Shown here piece after piece: positions 11,305-22,990 of a stretch of 64,000 nt of DNA. The first letter of the stretch is position 1. The number at the start of each line of letters is the position of its first letter. A model generated the notes under the pieces. The model saw only the letters and a list, made by a program, of their open reading frames with translations, was not told the origin of the DNA and searched no databases. Source of the DNA: Chlorops oryzae (taxonomy: Eukaryota; Arthropoda; Insecta; Diptera; Chloropidae); contig CM035806.1 of assembly GCA_020466095.1 (NCBI GenBank), positions 126,846,393 to 126,910,392 of the forward strand. Reading direction: 5' to 3'. Both the position numbers and the translations under genes were made by a program.

Positions 11305-11510
11305 TAAGCCGTGTAAATATAATGCGGTCTATTGCATAAACTCAATCCTCGAACAATATTCCTATATCAAAATAATCCGCGTAAATATAGTGCAGTCCAT
11401 TGCACGAACTAGATCCTCGACTGATACTCCTATATCATAATAAGCCGCGTAAATATAGTGCAGTCCATTGCACCAACTCGATCCTCGAATGATAATTCCT
11501 ATATCAAAAC
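11305..11510 (+). repeat. Three tandem 68-bp repeats in the LINE 3' UTR
   Basis: The block GTAAATATARTGCRGTC recurs at 11313, 11381 and 11449, an exact 68-bp period, with ATTGCA and ATCCTCGA blocks keeping the same spacing. Copies differ at several bases. Confidence 0.85.
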
Positions 11511-11857
11511 TTACAAAAGTCAAATTCCAAAGACTCACTGCTTGAAAATTGTTCAACGGAGCTTTCCATTTCCACCTCCTACGAATTCTCTTTATCCTCT
11601 CGTTATGCTTCCTTGCACTTTTTCCACTAAAATGAACCGGCACATCATCAATTCCACTGATATCCGGATTACAGCCCAGGATTCCTTATCTGAGGCCCGT
11701 AACATAGTAGTAATTACATTTATATACGTATTAAGTTTAATAATGCTTCATAAAATCTAATTAACGTGGAAGTACATATAAGATTCTATGACTTATTGTT
11801 AGACTCGGATAAATATGAGTGATACGATAAATAAATTTGAAAAGTTGGAAAAAAAAA

Positions 11858-12253
11858 CCAGCCTAAATACAAGATGGCAATAAACTATTTGTCTGTTAGT
11901 TTTATTTGCCCAAGCTTCCTAAATTCTGTGTTTAGGGCGGGTCAAATTTTTTTCAAGAAACGGATTACAACTAGTCTAGTTTTGGTCTTGTTCCAAACGG
12001 GTCCAGAAAGGACCAGTTTTTTTTTATGTTAGTGCTAAAATTCTTAGAGTTTTTCACTCATTCATTATATAAATTTTTATCCAAATCGGAATTTTTCGCA
12101 TTTTTTTGGTTTTTGGTCCATAACTCTCTAAACTTCCTCTATCGGAAGCAATATTTGTATTCCAATGAAAGAAAGAAACCGTTGGTCCTTTTTTTGTTAT
12201 TTTTGTCCTTTTTCTCATGTATTTTGGTCCCGAAAAATAATTATGAGTGGCAG
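11858..12253. other. Unassigned AT-rich stretch
   Basis: No supported gene or recognised repeat. It contains a run of T near 12017 and an apparently unique sequence. Confidence 0.3.
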
Positions 12254-12525
12254 CCGTGCTGCCGAGTAACATCCCTTTCTAACTGGCGCGAAATGTCCCG
12301 CCCATATAGAACTATAGCTGCAACTTCGGCCAAAAGCTATTACGTGGTACACCACACTTTCTATTACGTGGTTCACCACAACACTCGACTTATGGCGTGT
12401 TTCACCACAGTTGAAACTTTTCACCAAATCATGCCATAACGCGCCAAAATTTGGCCAAAGTTGTAGCTATAGTTCTATATGGTCCCGCCCAAAATCTATG
12501 AGAGTGACATACATAGTAATATATG
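12254..12525 (+). mobile_element. MITE F fragment (F5) interrupted by MITE Q
   Basis: Left-truncated F sequence (from GCCGAGTAACATCC) ending in GAGTGACATACATAGTAATATATG-type terminus at 12525. The right end resembles the P-element terminus at 1009 (ATATATTACTAT) even more closely than other F copies do. MITE Q1 is inserted at 12303. Confidence 0.7.
12303..12481. mobile_element. MITE Q, copy 1
   Basis: 179 bp with inverted ends CATATAGAACTATAGCTGCA and a perfect 8-bp duplication gtcccgcc (12295-12302, 12482-12489). The interior holds repeated GTGGT-CACCAC pieces. Copy 2 at 52353-52531 has the same length with the interior reversed. Non-coding. Confidence 0.9.
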
Positions 12526-13077
12526 AATTTCATTTTTGACCTATGCGGTTGACTTTTTTGTGGATTTCGTGATATATAGTAATATATGGACCGCAGCATT
12601 CCCGTCCCATTATTTTAGCTCGTTCACTTAACGAGTTTAACCGTTGAACGATATGAACGAATTGAAGGGTTGAACTATATGAACGATGTTAAGGCTTGTT
12701 CAGACGCTACGTGTTTCAGCTCTCATTCGTGTTTCGGGGCCGAAACCAGAACCTAACACTTGTTTCGCCATACAAATTTTGACATCCGAAACACTTCGAA
12801 ACTACGTGTTTCAGATCGAAACAAGTAGCGAAACAAGTATAAATTACTATAATCCCTAATTTAATCGATTTTTATCGGGAAAGAAGTAAAGAGCAAAAGA
12901 AAAATTAATATACTATACATGCGATCTAAATTCATTCATATTTTGACATTTACTCACATTTCTTTTCCACTTGCAAAGTGGGCAAGAAAGAAAATTTCAA
13001 ATAAGAAGAAGAAGAGAAAAACGAAACACGAATGACTACGTCTGAACGAGTAGTTTCGCAATCGTGTTTCACGAAAC

Positions 13078-14939
13078 CATATATAACTATAAATGTCACT
13101 CAGGAGCTGTTTCTATTTTGGCTCTTTTCAACACGGTCTTGAGTACCCACCACGATCTTGAGTACCCACCAAAGTAAGCATTTGTCTCTTAGGTACTCAC
13201 TAAAAGTATTTCGCTCTCGCTCTTTTTATGCCTGCCGAGTAACATCTCTTTCTATCTGGCGCGAAACGTCCCGCGCAATATCTATTAGAGTGACATATCG
13301 TCGTCCCGGAGTTATCTCCTCGTATATCACAAAATCAAAAAATTTGAGATAAGCACGTTTTCCCGTGTACTTTTCCAAGATCTATCCATCTGTCGAGTCT
13401 CCAGGTTGCTATACCTTATAGTTTACGAGATATTTGTGAGCTAAATAATTGTATATCCTTTAAAATGATAATTTCTACGCGTTATAGCATCGTATATCCA
13501 TATTTTGTGGATATACTATGATTTATATATGAAATTTGCGCAGTAAAAAGTTGTTGCGTTATCTCATCGTATGTGCAAACAATTTTTTTTTTTTTTTAAG
13601 AAACATTTTTTTATGTTAATTTTAAATAAAAAAAAGATTTATTCGTGTGAAAAAAAAAACAAAAGAAGCAAAAAAAAAAAACAATTCTCATAGCAACACT
13701 CCTACAAAAATTTTCATTCTGAAAATAATGTGGAATGCTTATTATACTTAGAATATAAGAAATTCCATTTCATTAAATTAATAATATAAAAAGTTATATT
13801 AAATTAATAAATTTCGAAAATATTTAACATCTTCTTCTGGAAGATAGCTGAATAGACTCTCAATGTCTTTTTGTTTCTGTGGCGCAATTTGTTTTGGGGT
13901 TGAAATACTTATTTAAAATGGTTTTGAAACAATTAGAAGAAAGAAAACCTTTGCGGATTTTTTTTTTATATGTACAAGCCGCATAAAATGCGTTTTCGCT
14001 GAAAGAATTTTTGTACATTATATTGAATAAATCGTTCTTATTGTATTTAATTAATGTAATCTTATTGAAAGGCACTAACTAAAGCTAATTCAGGTAGTTC
14101 AGCTCCTTAAAACAAATGTGGAACGTTCTACCAACAACAATACCCATATCAATTCCTTATTTGAAGCTTAGTTGCTTACATTACATATAATTTAAATTCC
14201 CCAACAAAAAAAACGAATTCTAATTTTTTTTTTTAAATCTATGGCTGAGAAGAAGAACGACTTAACTCCACTTTTCTGTTTTTTGAGAAAAATCTATTTG
14301 AAAGGTGTAAATGTTTAGGTCACGGGAAAAGAATAAGAAGAGAAATGTGTATCATTTAAATAGGCACATTTTTAAGGTATGACTTTTGAATGCTACCTTT
14401 AATGTATAAAAAAAATTTCGCTATTTGATGCAGTGGCAAGTCGTTTTTCTCAGGAAATACGGAGTTAAGTCATTTTTCAACAATAAGATTATGATTTGGA
14501 CTCCTTTCTTTTTTAAATGTAAAAAGGATACTCAAATAACAAATTTCCTATATAAACTCATTAAAAAAATTTTAGTTATGTCGTTTTTCGTGTAAAAAAA
14601 AATTAAACAAAAAAAATTTTTCAAATCTTTATTAAATCATTTGCTCGTATATCCACTTTCCAACACAGGTTGCAAAAAAAGTGGCGTATACGATGAATTG
14701 TCAAAAATTCTTGGAATGAAAAAAACCCTATAACTTAAATGATTTTCCAAGTAACTTAAAATAATGATCAGAAATAATAAAAAGTAAGGCATTTTATATA
14801 AGGAAAACAGAATCAACGATTTTCAACGAGCCTTTTTTTTTATATTCCATGTTAAAGTTAAAACTTCAATTTCCCAACAAAAGGTTGATTGTGATATACG
14901 AGGAGATAACTCCGGGACGACGATATATGGTTATATGTG
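13078..14939 (+). mobile_element. MITE F, copy F4, containing element G
   Basis: Left end CATATATAACTATAAATGTC, right end complementary (GGTTATATGTG), with perfect 8-bp duplication cacgaaac (13070-13077, 14940-14947). The F core is complete up to GAGTGACATAT, where element G interrupts it. Confidence 0.85.
13299..14922. mobile_element. Element G, 1.6-kb non-autonomous DNA transposon
   Basis: Inverted repeats of about 33 bp (starting CGTCGTCCCGGAGTTATCTC) match almost perfectly, with a 4-bp atat duplication (13295-13298, 14923-14926); removing it restores the F consensus. The interior is AT-rich and non-coding, and repeats fragments of the terminus (CATCGTATATCC near 13490, CTCATCGTATGTGC near 13570, CTCGTATATCC near 14645, GTATACGATG near 14685). 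The superfamily is not clear; a 4-bp duplication is compatible with Sola or Chapaev types. Confidence 0.75.
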
Positions 14940-15255
14940 CACGAAACGAAACGCATATTTCGGAGCTCCGTCTGAACAAGCCTTTAACAAGCTAGTTCAC
15001 TTCCGATAAATGAACTAGTTCTTTCGATTACTCAACGAAATTGCCCATCCCTACCAGCGTTGCCACTCACTTTATTTGTTTCCTATCCAAATAACTTTCA
15101 AAGCGCCCAGTGGGAAATTTCGTCCTTGGGGAATAAGAAAAAGAATGCATTAACTCATTACAGAACACATTGTTTTCATCCACATCGATGTCCTACGATT
15201 TTTGCTCATTCCCACTCACGAAGGAAAGACATTCCTCTGTAATTAGAAAAAGAAT

Positions 15256-15374
15256 AGTGTTATTCAAGCAACAGTGCAAAAGCAGTGTGCAATATTTGCA
15301 CTTGTCAAATTGCGTACAAAAAAAGCAGTGCAAATATTGCACACTGCGATTTGCACTGTTGCTTGAATACCACT
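15256..15374. mobile_element. Hairpin MITE S, copy 1
   Basis: 119 bp, almost fully palindromic: AGTGTTATTCAAGCAACAG pairs with CTGTTGCTTGAATACCACT, with a further GCAGTGTGCAATATTTGCAC stem. A 3-bp aat duplication flanks it (15253-15255, 15375-15377). The terminal bases resemble the MITE at 57717. Confidence 0.8.
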
Positions 15375-15377
15375 AAT

Positions 15378-16187
15378 GTGTTGGCTGAACTCACCTCACG
15401 ACGATTCTTTGTATTACCAAGTAATGAAAATTATAATCAATTACTAACCATGGAAATAAATAACACACATTTTTTGAATTTATGTTGGTTTATTTATTAT
15501 TGTCTTTTTTTTAACTTTAAAAATAAAAATATCAAACCAAAAGGCAGCCGTTGGGCCATCAAAAGAACTTCATCATTCGAAGTTCTCATGTGCTCCGCAA
15601 GTAAACGATTTTTTTTTCTTCTTTTATAAGCCGACGATAGTGCCGTTTGCTATACATCATTTACCTTTTTATTTTTATTTTATTTTTGTTTTGAATACGA
15701 AAAGTTGCACGTTTCACTTTGTTGAAATAATAGGACTAGCTGTTTTGTAAGTGTTGCTCTTCAAAACTTCATTACTTTGTATTACAGAGCATTCCTTTTC
15801 TAGAAAAACGGTAATTAAACTTAAAATAGAATTATGCAATGCTTGTCTATCAATGAATTCATTTATTCCTATAGAATTGAATATATATTGAGAGAAGAAA
15901 AGAATGATCTCTAAAACTTCCCACTGGGCGTATCCAAAATGTATCAATTTTTTTTTAGCGTAGCTATCGATTATAATAGTTATCGATATGTGTACAGCCA
16001 TACTTACTGGTTATTTGGTAGGTTTATTTAGTTTACTCATTGAATAAAATGTCTGTTCTTCAGTTTTACAAATTGTACAAATTTTTATTTTTTAATAGTT
16101 GCCCAAGATATCAAAATTTTCCTTCGATAAATGTTCATTTTACACACGGCGAGGCATTTCGATAGTTAAACATTGTTTTGTTAGTTA
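15378..16187. other. Unassigned AT-rich stretch
   Basis: No supported gene. Stop codons are frequent in all frames and no terminal repeats were recognised. Confidence 0.3.
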
Positions 16188-16520
16188 TAGGCTTTTCAAA
16201 CATAGTGCTAAATCATGCTATTTAGCTAAATCATTCAAAGCTAAATCACAACTGTTCACACGAAGTCGAAGTAATTTAAGTACACAGCTATCAGTTGACA
16301 AATAGAAGAAGAAGAACACAGTTTGTCTGATTTTCAAAATATGAGCGCCAATATGGGCTTTCGAAAGTGGTCAATTGCTTTTTACAATTTTATGTAATTA
16401 AATAATATTTTGGAGCTGATGTGCAGTGATAACAGCGATTTGGAAAACATTGAGATAGAGATGTGACAGATGTTTTGTTCAAAACTATCGATATTTCGAT
16501 GAAAACGCGGGTTTGCATAT

Positions 16521-17026
16521 ACGCTATTTACACGTTAAGGCATTTCGACAATGAAACAATTTTTCGATGGCAAGGGAGGCAGGGGGAAGAGAGAAAAGCG
16601 CTCCCATACCCAGTGCCGTCTTTACGCACGGGCCCAATGGGTCCGCGCCGGGGGCCCCGAGCGGACAAACGCGTCTCGGCAGAAAAATTTTGATATAATC
16701 TTGCTTTATTTGATTCATGTATGTGGTAGGGATGTAAAAATACTGGTCGAATCAATTAACTAAGTAACCAGACTTCATAAATTTCAATATGTTCAGAGAA
16801 GACTCCTATGAAATTCATAAAAGTCTTCTCTGAGCATATTGAAATCTATGAAACTGCTGTTTTTGTTTGAAGTCATAATATCGGTTGGGGAGGGGGGCCC
16901 CACACACTTTATGGACAGGGGCCCCGCATAGGCTAAAGATGGCTCTGCCCATACCACATACCCGTGCGTCCTTAGCCCACAAAAAGTGTGTTTCATTATC
17001 GAAATATCTTAACGTGTAAATGGCCT
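16521..17026. mobile_element. MITE J, copy 1, interrupted by MITE K
   Basis: Inverted ends with the block ATTTACACGTTAAG and GATAATGAAAC; 5-bp catat duplication (16516-16520, 17027-17031). Copy 2 at 24978-25139 is the uninterrupted 162-bp form. Confidence 0.8.
16611..16947. mobile_element. hAT-type MITE K
   Basis: 337 bp, ends CAGTGCCGTCTTTA / CAGAGCCATCTTTA in inverted orientation, perfect 8-bp duplication cccatacc (16603-16610, 16948-16955). Contains a strong internal hairpin at about 16780-16847 (AGAAGACT...AGTCTTCT). The CAGNG terminus and 8-bp duplication fit hAT elements. GC-rich compared with its surroundings. Confidence 0.88.
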
Positions 17027-17510
17027 CATATCGATTTTGCGTAATTTAGTGCGTGATTTAGTTTGGCAGTTTTTGTATGGGTAAATTACGTGATTTAGCT
17101 CTTAATCACGAATGAATGCTAAATCACGTGATTTAGGCTATGTGAGAAAAGCCTTTTAGGGATTGAAATCTTACAGTGTAAATCCTGCCACGCAAAATTT
17201 ACTAATTGATGCTGACAGTCATGTTTTAATAAATCGACATGTCTCAAAAAAATGTATCCATTTGAGAGACAGCGTATCATTGTATCATTTCATTTGAAAA
17301 GTATCCAATTTTATACAATTGTATCCAAAACGACAACGCTGATCTCTACACTCGAATAGCGAGTATCGGACGACGGCAAACTCTATGTGCGTTCAACATG
17401 TATGTATGTATGTTCAACAAGCGGCCGGCTCCAACTTTCGTAGCGCATTGCGTACCATCATAGAATAAGTAATAATAGTAAATGTTTGTAAATGTTTTAT
17501 TCGGGCATGT

Positions 17511-17740
17511 CATTGGATTCCCTTTCCCCAAATTTTGGGGAAAGGGAATTTCGTTCCTCCAATATTTTGAAGAATGTATGGCAATTTTGAAAGAAATGAC
17601 ATTGTCAAAAACAAAAGAGCGGCTATACGATAAAATTTTCGAATTAAAAAATTTCGAACATATTTAAATTCCCGAGTATTTATTTCAATTTCCCGGGGAA
17701 ATGAATTCCCGAGAATCCAGTCACACACCTGATTTTTTAT
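17511..17740 (-). repeat. Repeat N, copy 2
   Basis: Reverse-orientation copy of 7862-8053. At its end it has a perfect small palindrome, CCCTTTCCCCAAATTTTGGG and onward (17520-17549). No coding content. The preceding 17159-17510 holds nothing I can name. Confidence 0.55.
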
Positions 17741-18609
17741 ATTTGTTGGATAGAAGTCTTTGATACGCACAAACCATCCAAACCATCAAAATTTCCCAAA
17801 GGGGGGTGCAAACCCGATATAGCCACCGTCGATCCAACCCTGTTTTGGACATACACAGTTTTAAAGGATAAACGATCACGCCTCATTTTTTTACTTGATT
17901 AGCAGGAGGTACCCTCATTTGATGAAACACCTGGGTGTTTCAAACAGATGCAAAAATATAGTATTCCCGGCACACAAAGTCTGCCGGGCATAAAAAGCTT
18001 CTATACTATTCAGAAGGTTAATTTTATAGATTTAGGTCAAATCTTTTGAAAAATTTTTTTTTACTTTGATATCTCTAGACAGTTCGATTTCAAAAATTTT
18101 TATGTAACATACCAACGTAACGTACCAACAGGCGTATAATATTTTTTTAAATTTATCAACACATATTTCTTGGGTTTTTTAATGCAAATCATCGAAAGTA
18201 ACCTTTTTTACATAATTCATAAAAAGTTTGTAAAACTACATTCAGTAGGAGAGCAGAGTTTTCACAATATCTGCCGCTCTCTCAAAACAGCTAGAAAAAT
18301 TTGTAACGTACCAACGCCTTTTAATCAGCATTACCAGGATGCCCCATGGACTTTTTTCAAAATTATATATTGTATTTTCTAGAACTCATGCCTATCTTTA
18401 TTTACTGGAAAAGCTCGACATCGTGTTTAAAAAACTTAAGAAGTTATGTGCCCAAAATTAAAAAAAGTGTAACGTACCAACAAATGGAATTGCCCATATG
18501 TACCAGCTTAGATTTGTGGTGAAAGTGTTTTTTGTACTTCTTGATTTTTCAAGGGTCTTGTCATCGATGAAAATAAAACAAATTTTTCTTTAAAAAAATA
18601 ATTTTCTCT
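17741..18609. other. AT-rich stretch with dispersed GTAACGTACCAAC motifs
   Basis: No supported gene. The motif GTAAC(G/A)TACCAAC occurs near 18105, 18117, 18305 and 18470, all in the same orientation, with different sequence between. A short hairpin CCCGGCA...TGCCGGG lies near 17966-17990. Possibly a non-autonomous element whose ends I cannot define. Confidence 0.4.
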
Positions 18610-19660
18610 TAGGCAAGCGATACACTATAGCATGATTGCACGAAATCGCTGCCGGGTTGTATGGAACGCGCAATTATTGCACGATTACGCTTTGCACGTA
18701 GTGTATACAGTATCCCGTTTTTGAAAATATTCAGATTGCGAGCAATATGGCATGCAACTATTGCATGGAATTATTGCACGCAGTGTATACGCTTTTGATG
18801 ATTTTTGCGGATTGCGTGTTGCCCGTTGCGCATTTCCAACTCGTTGGAATTGAGCAACCGTTCGCATGCAATGAAAAACGTTTGAAACAAAAAACGAGCA
18901 CTGTCAGTTCAAAATGATAGCAAACTTGATTGCGCACTTCGCGTTTAAAAAGTGTTTCAGGACCTCGTGTTTCGAAAATATCGGAAATGATACGATTCTT
19001 TCCAAATAAGACGTTGCGCCTTTTGCGGAAATGAGAAAAGCACACGACTCCGATGGTATAGACATGTATTGCGGGCCCACAAAGCAGCCATTGCAAAAAA
19101 GGATTGTTACTCGAGGTACCATACATGGCCAAAGGGGCGCCTAAAAAAGATATGGTTGTATGCACTCAGATAGGATTTAGAAGCAGTTGGCCTACGTGAA
19201 CCGGATGCTCCAAAAAGCAAGAAATGGAGAACGATACCGGGAAGAGTAGACCGAGACCTCAGCCGGAATAGAAAATGCTAAAAAGAAGAAAAAGCTGTAT
19301 ATTTATAGTGACCATTTAATTTATTTTTGATCGGGAGATGTACTTTTTTCCGCGGAAACAATTGCTGATTTATACCACATTTCCACATTGTACTTTAACT
19401 ATCTGCATTAGTGTTAATATCTCTGTACAATTCACCGTGAGCGTATAAATGAATGGTATAAATTCGTGCAGCAAGTGTGTATACAGTACACGCAACGATT
19501 GCAAGCAATATGCGCGTAACTTGCAAGAAATCCACTCCCCGCCCAATTTTACGTAATTTATTGCACGTAGTCTAAACAAACCGGCCTTTTTTGATTGCAC
19601 GGAATGGATTGCCGGCAATTTAGTTGCATGCAATCATGTTATAGTGTATCGCTTGCCTAA
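18610..19660. mobile_element. Element L, inverted-repeat element rich in TTGCA motifs
   Basis: Ends AGGCAAGCGATACACTATA and its complement, followed on both sides by many short ATTGCACG/TGCATGCAAT motifs. The middle (about 18900-19260) is less AT-rich and might be a gene remnant, but I do not recognise it. No target duplication could be fixed. The terminal style resembles elements H and I. Confidence 0.65.
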
Positions 19661-19757
19661 GTCTTCATTTTCACAATTTCAAAAGATAATAAAAAAAGGA
19701 ACAAAATCAGCTATTCTTATGCTAACAAACATAACAAACGGGCTTAAAATACACATA

Positions 19758-21358
19758 CAGTATGCAAAACTCGTATTCATACACCTCAAAATTTCAGTGA
19801 AAAACTGATTTTTACTGCCATAAAAATAGAATTTTGGATGAAAACTCATAAAAAGCATTACTTTAATGCAAATCAAGCAGAAAAACAAACAAAAGATATT
19901 ATAGTTTTCAAAATATAAGCAAATTTGTTATTTTGGCACGCAAAATTCGTATTCATACATCTGTTTAGTTTCTATTTTTAACAGCTTTTTATTAAGAATT
20001 AATATTTTGTGGGATATCCTCGTTGTTTTATAACAGCGTTCAAACGTTTTTTCATTGATTTCACCAATTTTTTTGTCAAAGTTGGGGATATTTTTTGCCA
20101 TTCCCATTGTAAAATGCGTTTCAGATCAGTAGCATCTCTAATTGTATGCTTTCGAACTCTTTTTTTTCAAAATCGACCATAGATTCTCAATTGGATTGAT
20201 ATCGGGACTCTGTGGTGGTGTTTTCAAATAATATGGGCAGTTATAAAGGGTCCATAAACGTTTATCGAAAGCTGTGTGCTTGGGGTCGTTATCCTGTTGA
20301 AACATATATCGCCCTGTCAGCCCCAAATTTTGTGCACTGGGACCCAAATTGGTTTTTAAAACATCAATGTACTTTCTTGTGTTCATTATGCCAGGGATAT
20401 GAGCCAGCTTTCCCACGCCTGCAGCAGCGAAAGAGCCCCAAATCATGACGGAGCCCCCGCCGTGCTTAACTGTTGGGAAAAGGTTCTTGAAATAAAGCCT
20501 CTTATTTTTTTCTCGCCATATTTTAGTGATTCCATCGGACACTTTTATGTTGAATTTACATTCATCGGAAAATATAAAACGCTTCCAGAACCGCAAACCC
20601 ATTTTAATATACATTTTGGCAAGTTGTACTCTTTTGATGCGGTTAATTCGACTTATAAAAGGCTTTCGTGCCGCAATTCTGCTTTGAAACTTGAGTTTTC
20701 TGAGATAATTTCTTACAGTTTGGGCTGTTACTGATATTCCGTATTGTGTAAGTAGGCTTTCCACTACATATGGTGCTGAAGTTGTTGGATCTTTCCGAAT
20801 TTGCCTTATTAAGAAGGACTGATGTCTACGAGTAAGTTTTTGTCTGGGTCCATTACGTTTTTTATTCTGCACGTATCCTTGACTTTGAAACATTTTGACA
20901 ATGTACTGAACCGTAGAATGGGTTCTATTTATTATTTTTGCTATTTCACGCAGGGACTTGCCTTCTTTGTGCAGTTTAAGTACGAGTTCGCGAATTTCAT
21001 TTCCAACTTCTGTTCCTTTACGTCCCATTGCTTCAAAAAACGAATTGAGTCGAAAATGTCAAGTTATAACTATAAATTAAAATCTTGAAAATTGCTAAAC
21101 AGCTGTTTTTGACACATTAAATAAGTAGATGTTATCCCAGGACCACATTTGGTTGGTGTATGAATACGAATTTTGCGTGCCAAAATAACAAATTTGCTTA
21201 TATTTTGAAAACTATAATATCTTTTGTATGTTTTTCTGCTTGATTTGCATTAAAGTAATGCTTTTTATGAGTTTTCATCCAAAATTCTATTTTTATGGCA
21301 GTAAAAATCAGTTTTTCACTGAAATTTTGAGGTGTATGAATACGAGTTTTGCATACTG
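19758..21358 (-). mobile_element. Complete Tc1-like transposon with long IR/DR ends
   Basis: 1,601 bp, TA on both sides (19756-19757, 21359-21360). The inverted repeats are about 230 bp, and each contains two direct repeats of the binding-site type: an outer CAAAACTCGTATTCATACAC and an inner CAAAATTCGTATTCATACAT. This IR/DR arrangement is known from several Tc1-family groups. One transposase gene lies between them on the minus strand. Confidence 0.95.
19999..21028 (-). pseudogene. Tc1-like transposase (DD34E), one frameshift near the C-terminus
   Basis: About 342 codons, full length for the family. The N-terminus has paired helix-turn-helix regions (LREIAKIINRTHSTVQYIV; RKDPTTSAPYVVESLLTQYG). 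Catalytic residues: D in IFSDECKFN, D in QQDNDPKHT, and E in SPDINPIENLW. One extra A in an A-run near 20160 shifts the frame after codon 288, and the remaining C-terminal sequence continues in the next frame to a stop at 19999-20001. Otherwise it is open, so the copy is young. Confidence 0.92.
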
Positions 21359-22504
21359 TATGAACATACTTCAATTCAAGGTGTAGGCACTAGGGCAACA
21401 ACTGCAAATCAAAAAACAAAACACAGATCAGTGATATCAAACGAAATGGGAATGTCAAAATCCGTTTAGTTCTAATCAAGGTGTATTTAACAAGGTGATA
21501 TCAATATTACAACAAGAACAACAAATCTGAAACTTAACTAGTTTAGTTTAGTTTAGTTTATTTATTATTAATATGGTATATATCTTTTGTTTCAAAACAA
21601 TAAATTATTCACAAATTTCAATTCATTTAACATATTATCACATTGAGTTTTTTACAAATATTCCGCAAGCATTTTAAATCTAATAATATTTTCTTAATTT
21701 TTCACACTCTCGGGTAGATTGTTGAACAACATCAGACCCTTAGACATCAATGTATTCTGCGCAGCCGTCGTTTGTTGTACAGGAACCCTGAAATCATTTG
21801 CATTTCTCACTTGGTATTGGTGTTCATTTCTAACATACCGAATACTCTCTGTAAGGTATCGCGGCATGATGTTGTGCTTAATTTTAAATATAAAAACGAG
21901 TGTGTTAAATTTTAATTTTTGTTCAATGTACAGCCATTTTAATGTGTCTAGCATCAAATTTACGGGGGTGTACCTATTGCACTTTATAATACATCTCATG
22001 CATTTATTCTGGAGTTTTTGTATTCTTTCCATTTGTGTTTGGTTGCAGCACGTATAAAGTATAGTTGAACAGAATTCAAAATGTGGTTTTATTATCGCAT
22101 TATATATTCTGATTGCTGTGAGTGTGTCAATTTTCTGTCTTATTCTTTTAAAGAAATTAATTTTTTTAGATGCTTTTTTGCATAAATAGTCTATATGATC
22201 ATTAAATTTAAGGTCACTATCTATTATTATTCCTAAATACTTAATGCTCTTTACTTGTTCAATCCTTTTTTGGTTTATGACTAGATTTATTTCTGCATTA
22301 GAGTTTATTAGCATCACTTTTGTCTTTTGTTCATTCAATTTTAGTTTATTCATTTTCAAAAATTTATTTATTTGGTTTATATCATACTCCAGTTTTTGCT
22401 AGCATTCTTCTGTTGTTTTAGCTTCCGTATATATCATTGTATCGTCCGCATACATTACGATTTTCGATTTCCTTATTATTTTTTCTATGTCGTATATGGG
22501 CTAA

Positions 22505-22990
22505 TAGGCTTTTCAGACATAGTGCTAAATCACGTGATTTAGCTAAATCATTAAAAGCTAAATCACAACTGTTCACACGAAGTCGAAGTAATATAAGTTG
22601 ACAGCTATCAGCTGAAAAATAGAAGAAGGTGAACACTGTTTGCTTGATTTTTAAAATATGAGCGCCAATATGGACTTTGGAAAGTGGTCAATTGTTTTTT
22701 ACAATTTTATGCAATTAAATAATATTTTGGAGCTGATGTTCAGTGATAACAGCGATTTGGAAAACATTGAGATAGAGATGTGACAGATTTTTTGTTGAAA
22801 ACTATCGATATTTCGATGAAAACGCGGGGTTACATATCGAGTTTGTGTAATTAAGTGCGTGATTTAGCTTATATCACGCCAAATAGCGTGATTTAGTTTG
22901 ACATTTTTTGTATGGGTAAATTACGTGATTTAGCTCTAAATCACGAATGAATGCTAAATCACGTGATTTAGCCTATGTGTGGAAAGCCTA
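22505..22990 (-). mobile_element. Element I, copy 2 (PIF/Harbinger-like)
   Basis: 486 bp, ends TAGGCTTTTCAGACATAGTG and complement, TAA duplication (22502-22504, 22991-22993). On the plus strand a 42-codon frame starts MSANMDFGKWSIVFYN at about 22658 and includes LELMFSDNSDLENIEIE before a TGA. An acidic N-terminus of that kind is common in Harbinger transposases, so it may be a gene remnant. Confidence 0.85.

Larger units (their letters stand above)
8054..11857 (+). mobile_element. Jockey-clade non-LTR retrotransposon, 5'-truncated
   Basis: Carries the end of ORF1 (zinc knuckles), a complete-length ORF2 (endonuclease and reverse transcriptase), a 3' UTR with three 68-bp tandem repeats, and an A-run at about 11849-11857. 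ORF2 overlaps the ORF1 stop by ATGA (8604-8607), as in many Jockey-type elements. It begins within ORF1, typical of 5' truncation during target-primed reverse transcription. Only three nonsense codons interrupt ORF2, so it is a rather young copy. No clear target duplication was found. Confidence 0.9.
12692..14983. mobile_element. Element H (PIF/Harbinger-like MITE) hosting a nested stack
   Basis: Ends AGGCTTGTTCAGACG in inverted orientation with a TTA duplication (12689-12691, 14984-14986), the TWA target type of PIF/Harbinger elements. Its own sequence is only about 430 bp; the rest is F4 (13078-14939), which itself contains G (13299-14922). The subterminal interior repeats GTTTCG/CGAAAC motifs. 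Superfamily assignment rests on the target duplication only. Confidence 0.75.
16188..17155 (+). mobile_element. Element I, copy 1 (PIF/Harbinger-like), with a two-level nest inside
   Basis: Ends TAGGCTTTTC with TTA duplication (16185-16187, 17156-17158). Subterminal blocks repeat the palindromic AAATCACGTGATTTAG motif. A short coding remnant starts at ATGAGCGCCAATATG near 16341; copy 2 (22505) carries the longer version. J1 and K are nested inside. Confidence 0.75.

Noticed and set aside
18758..19165. A 135-codon open frame in element L as a gene
   Set aside because: No recognisable domain, and it overlaps the inverted-repeat element with other open frames on both strands.
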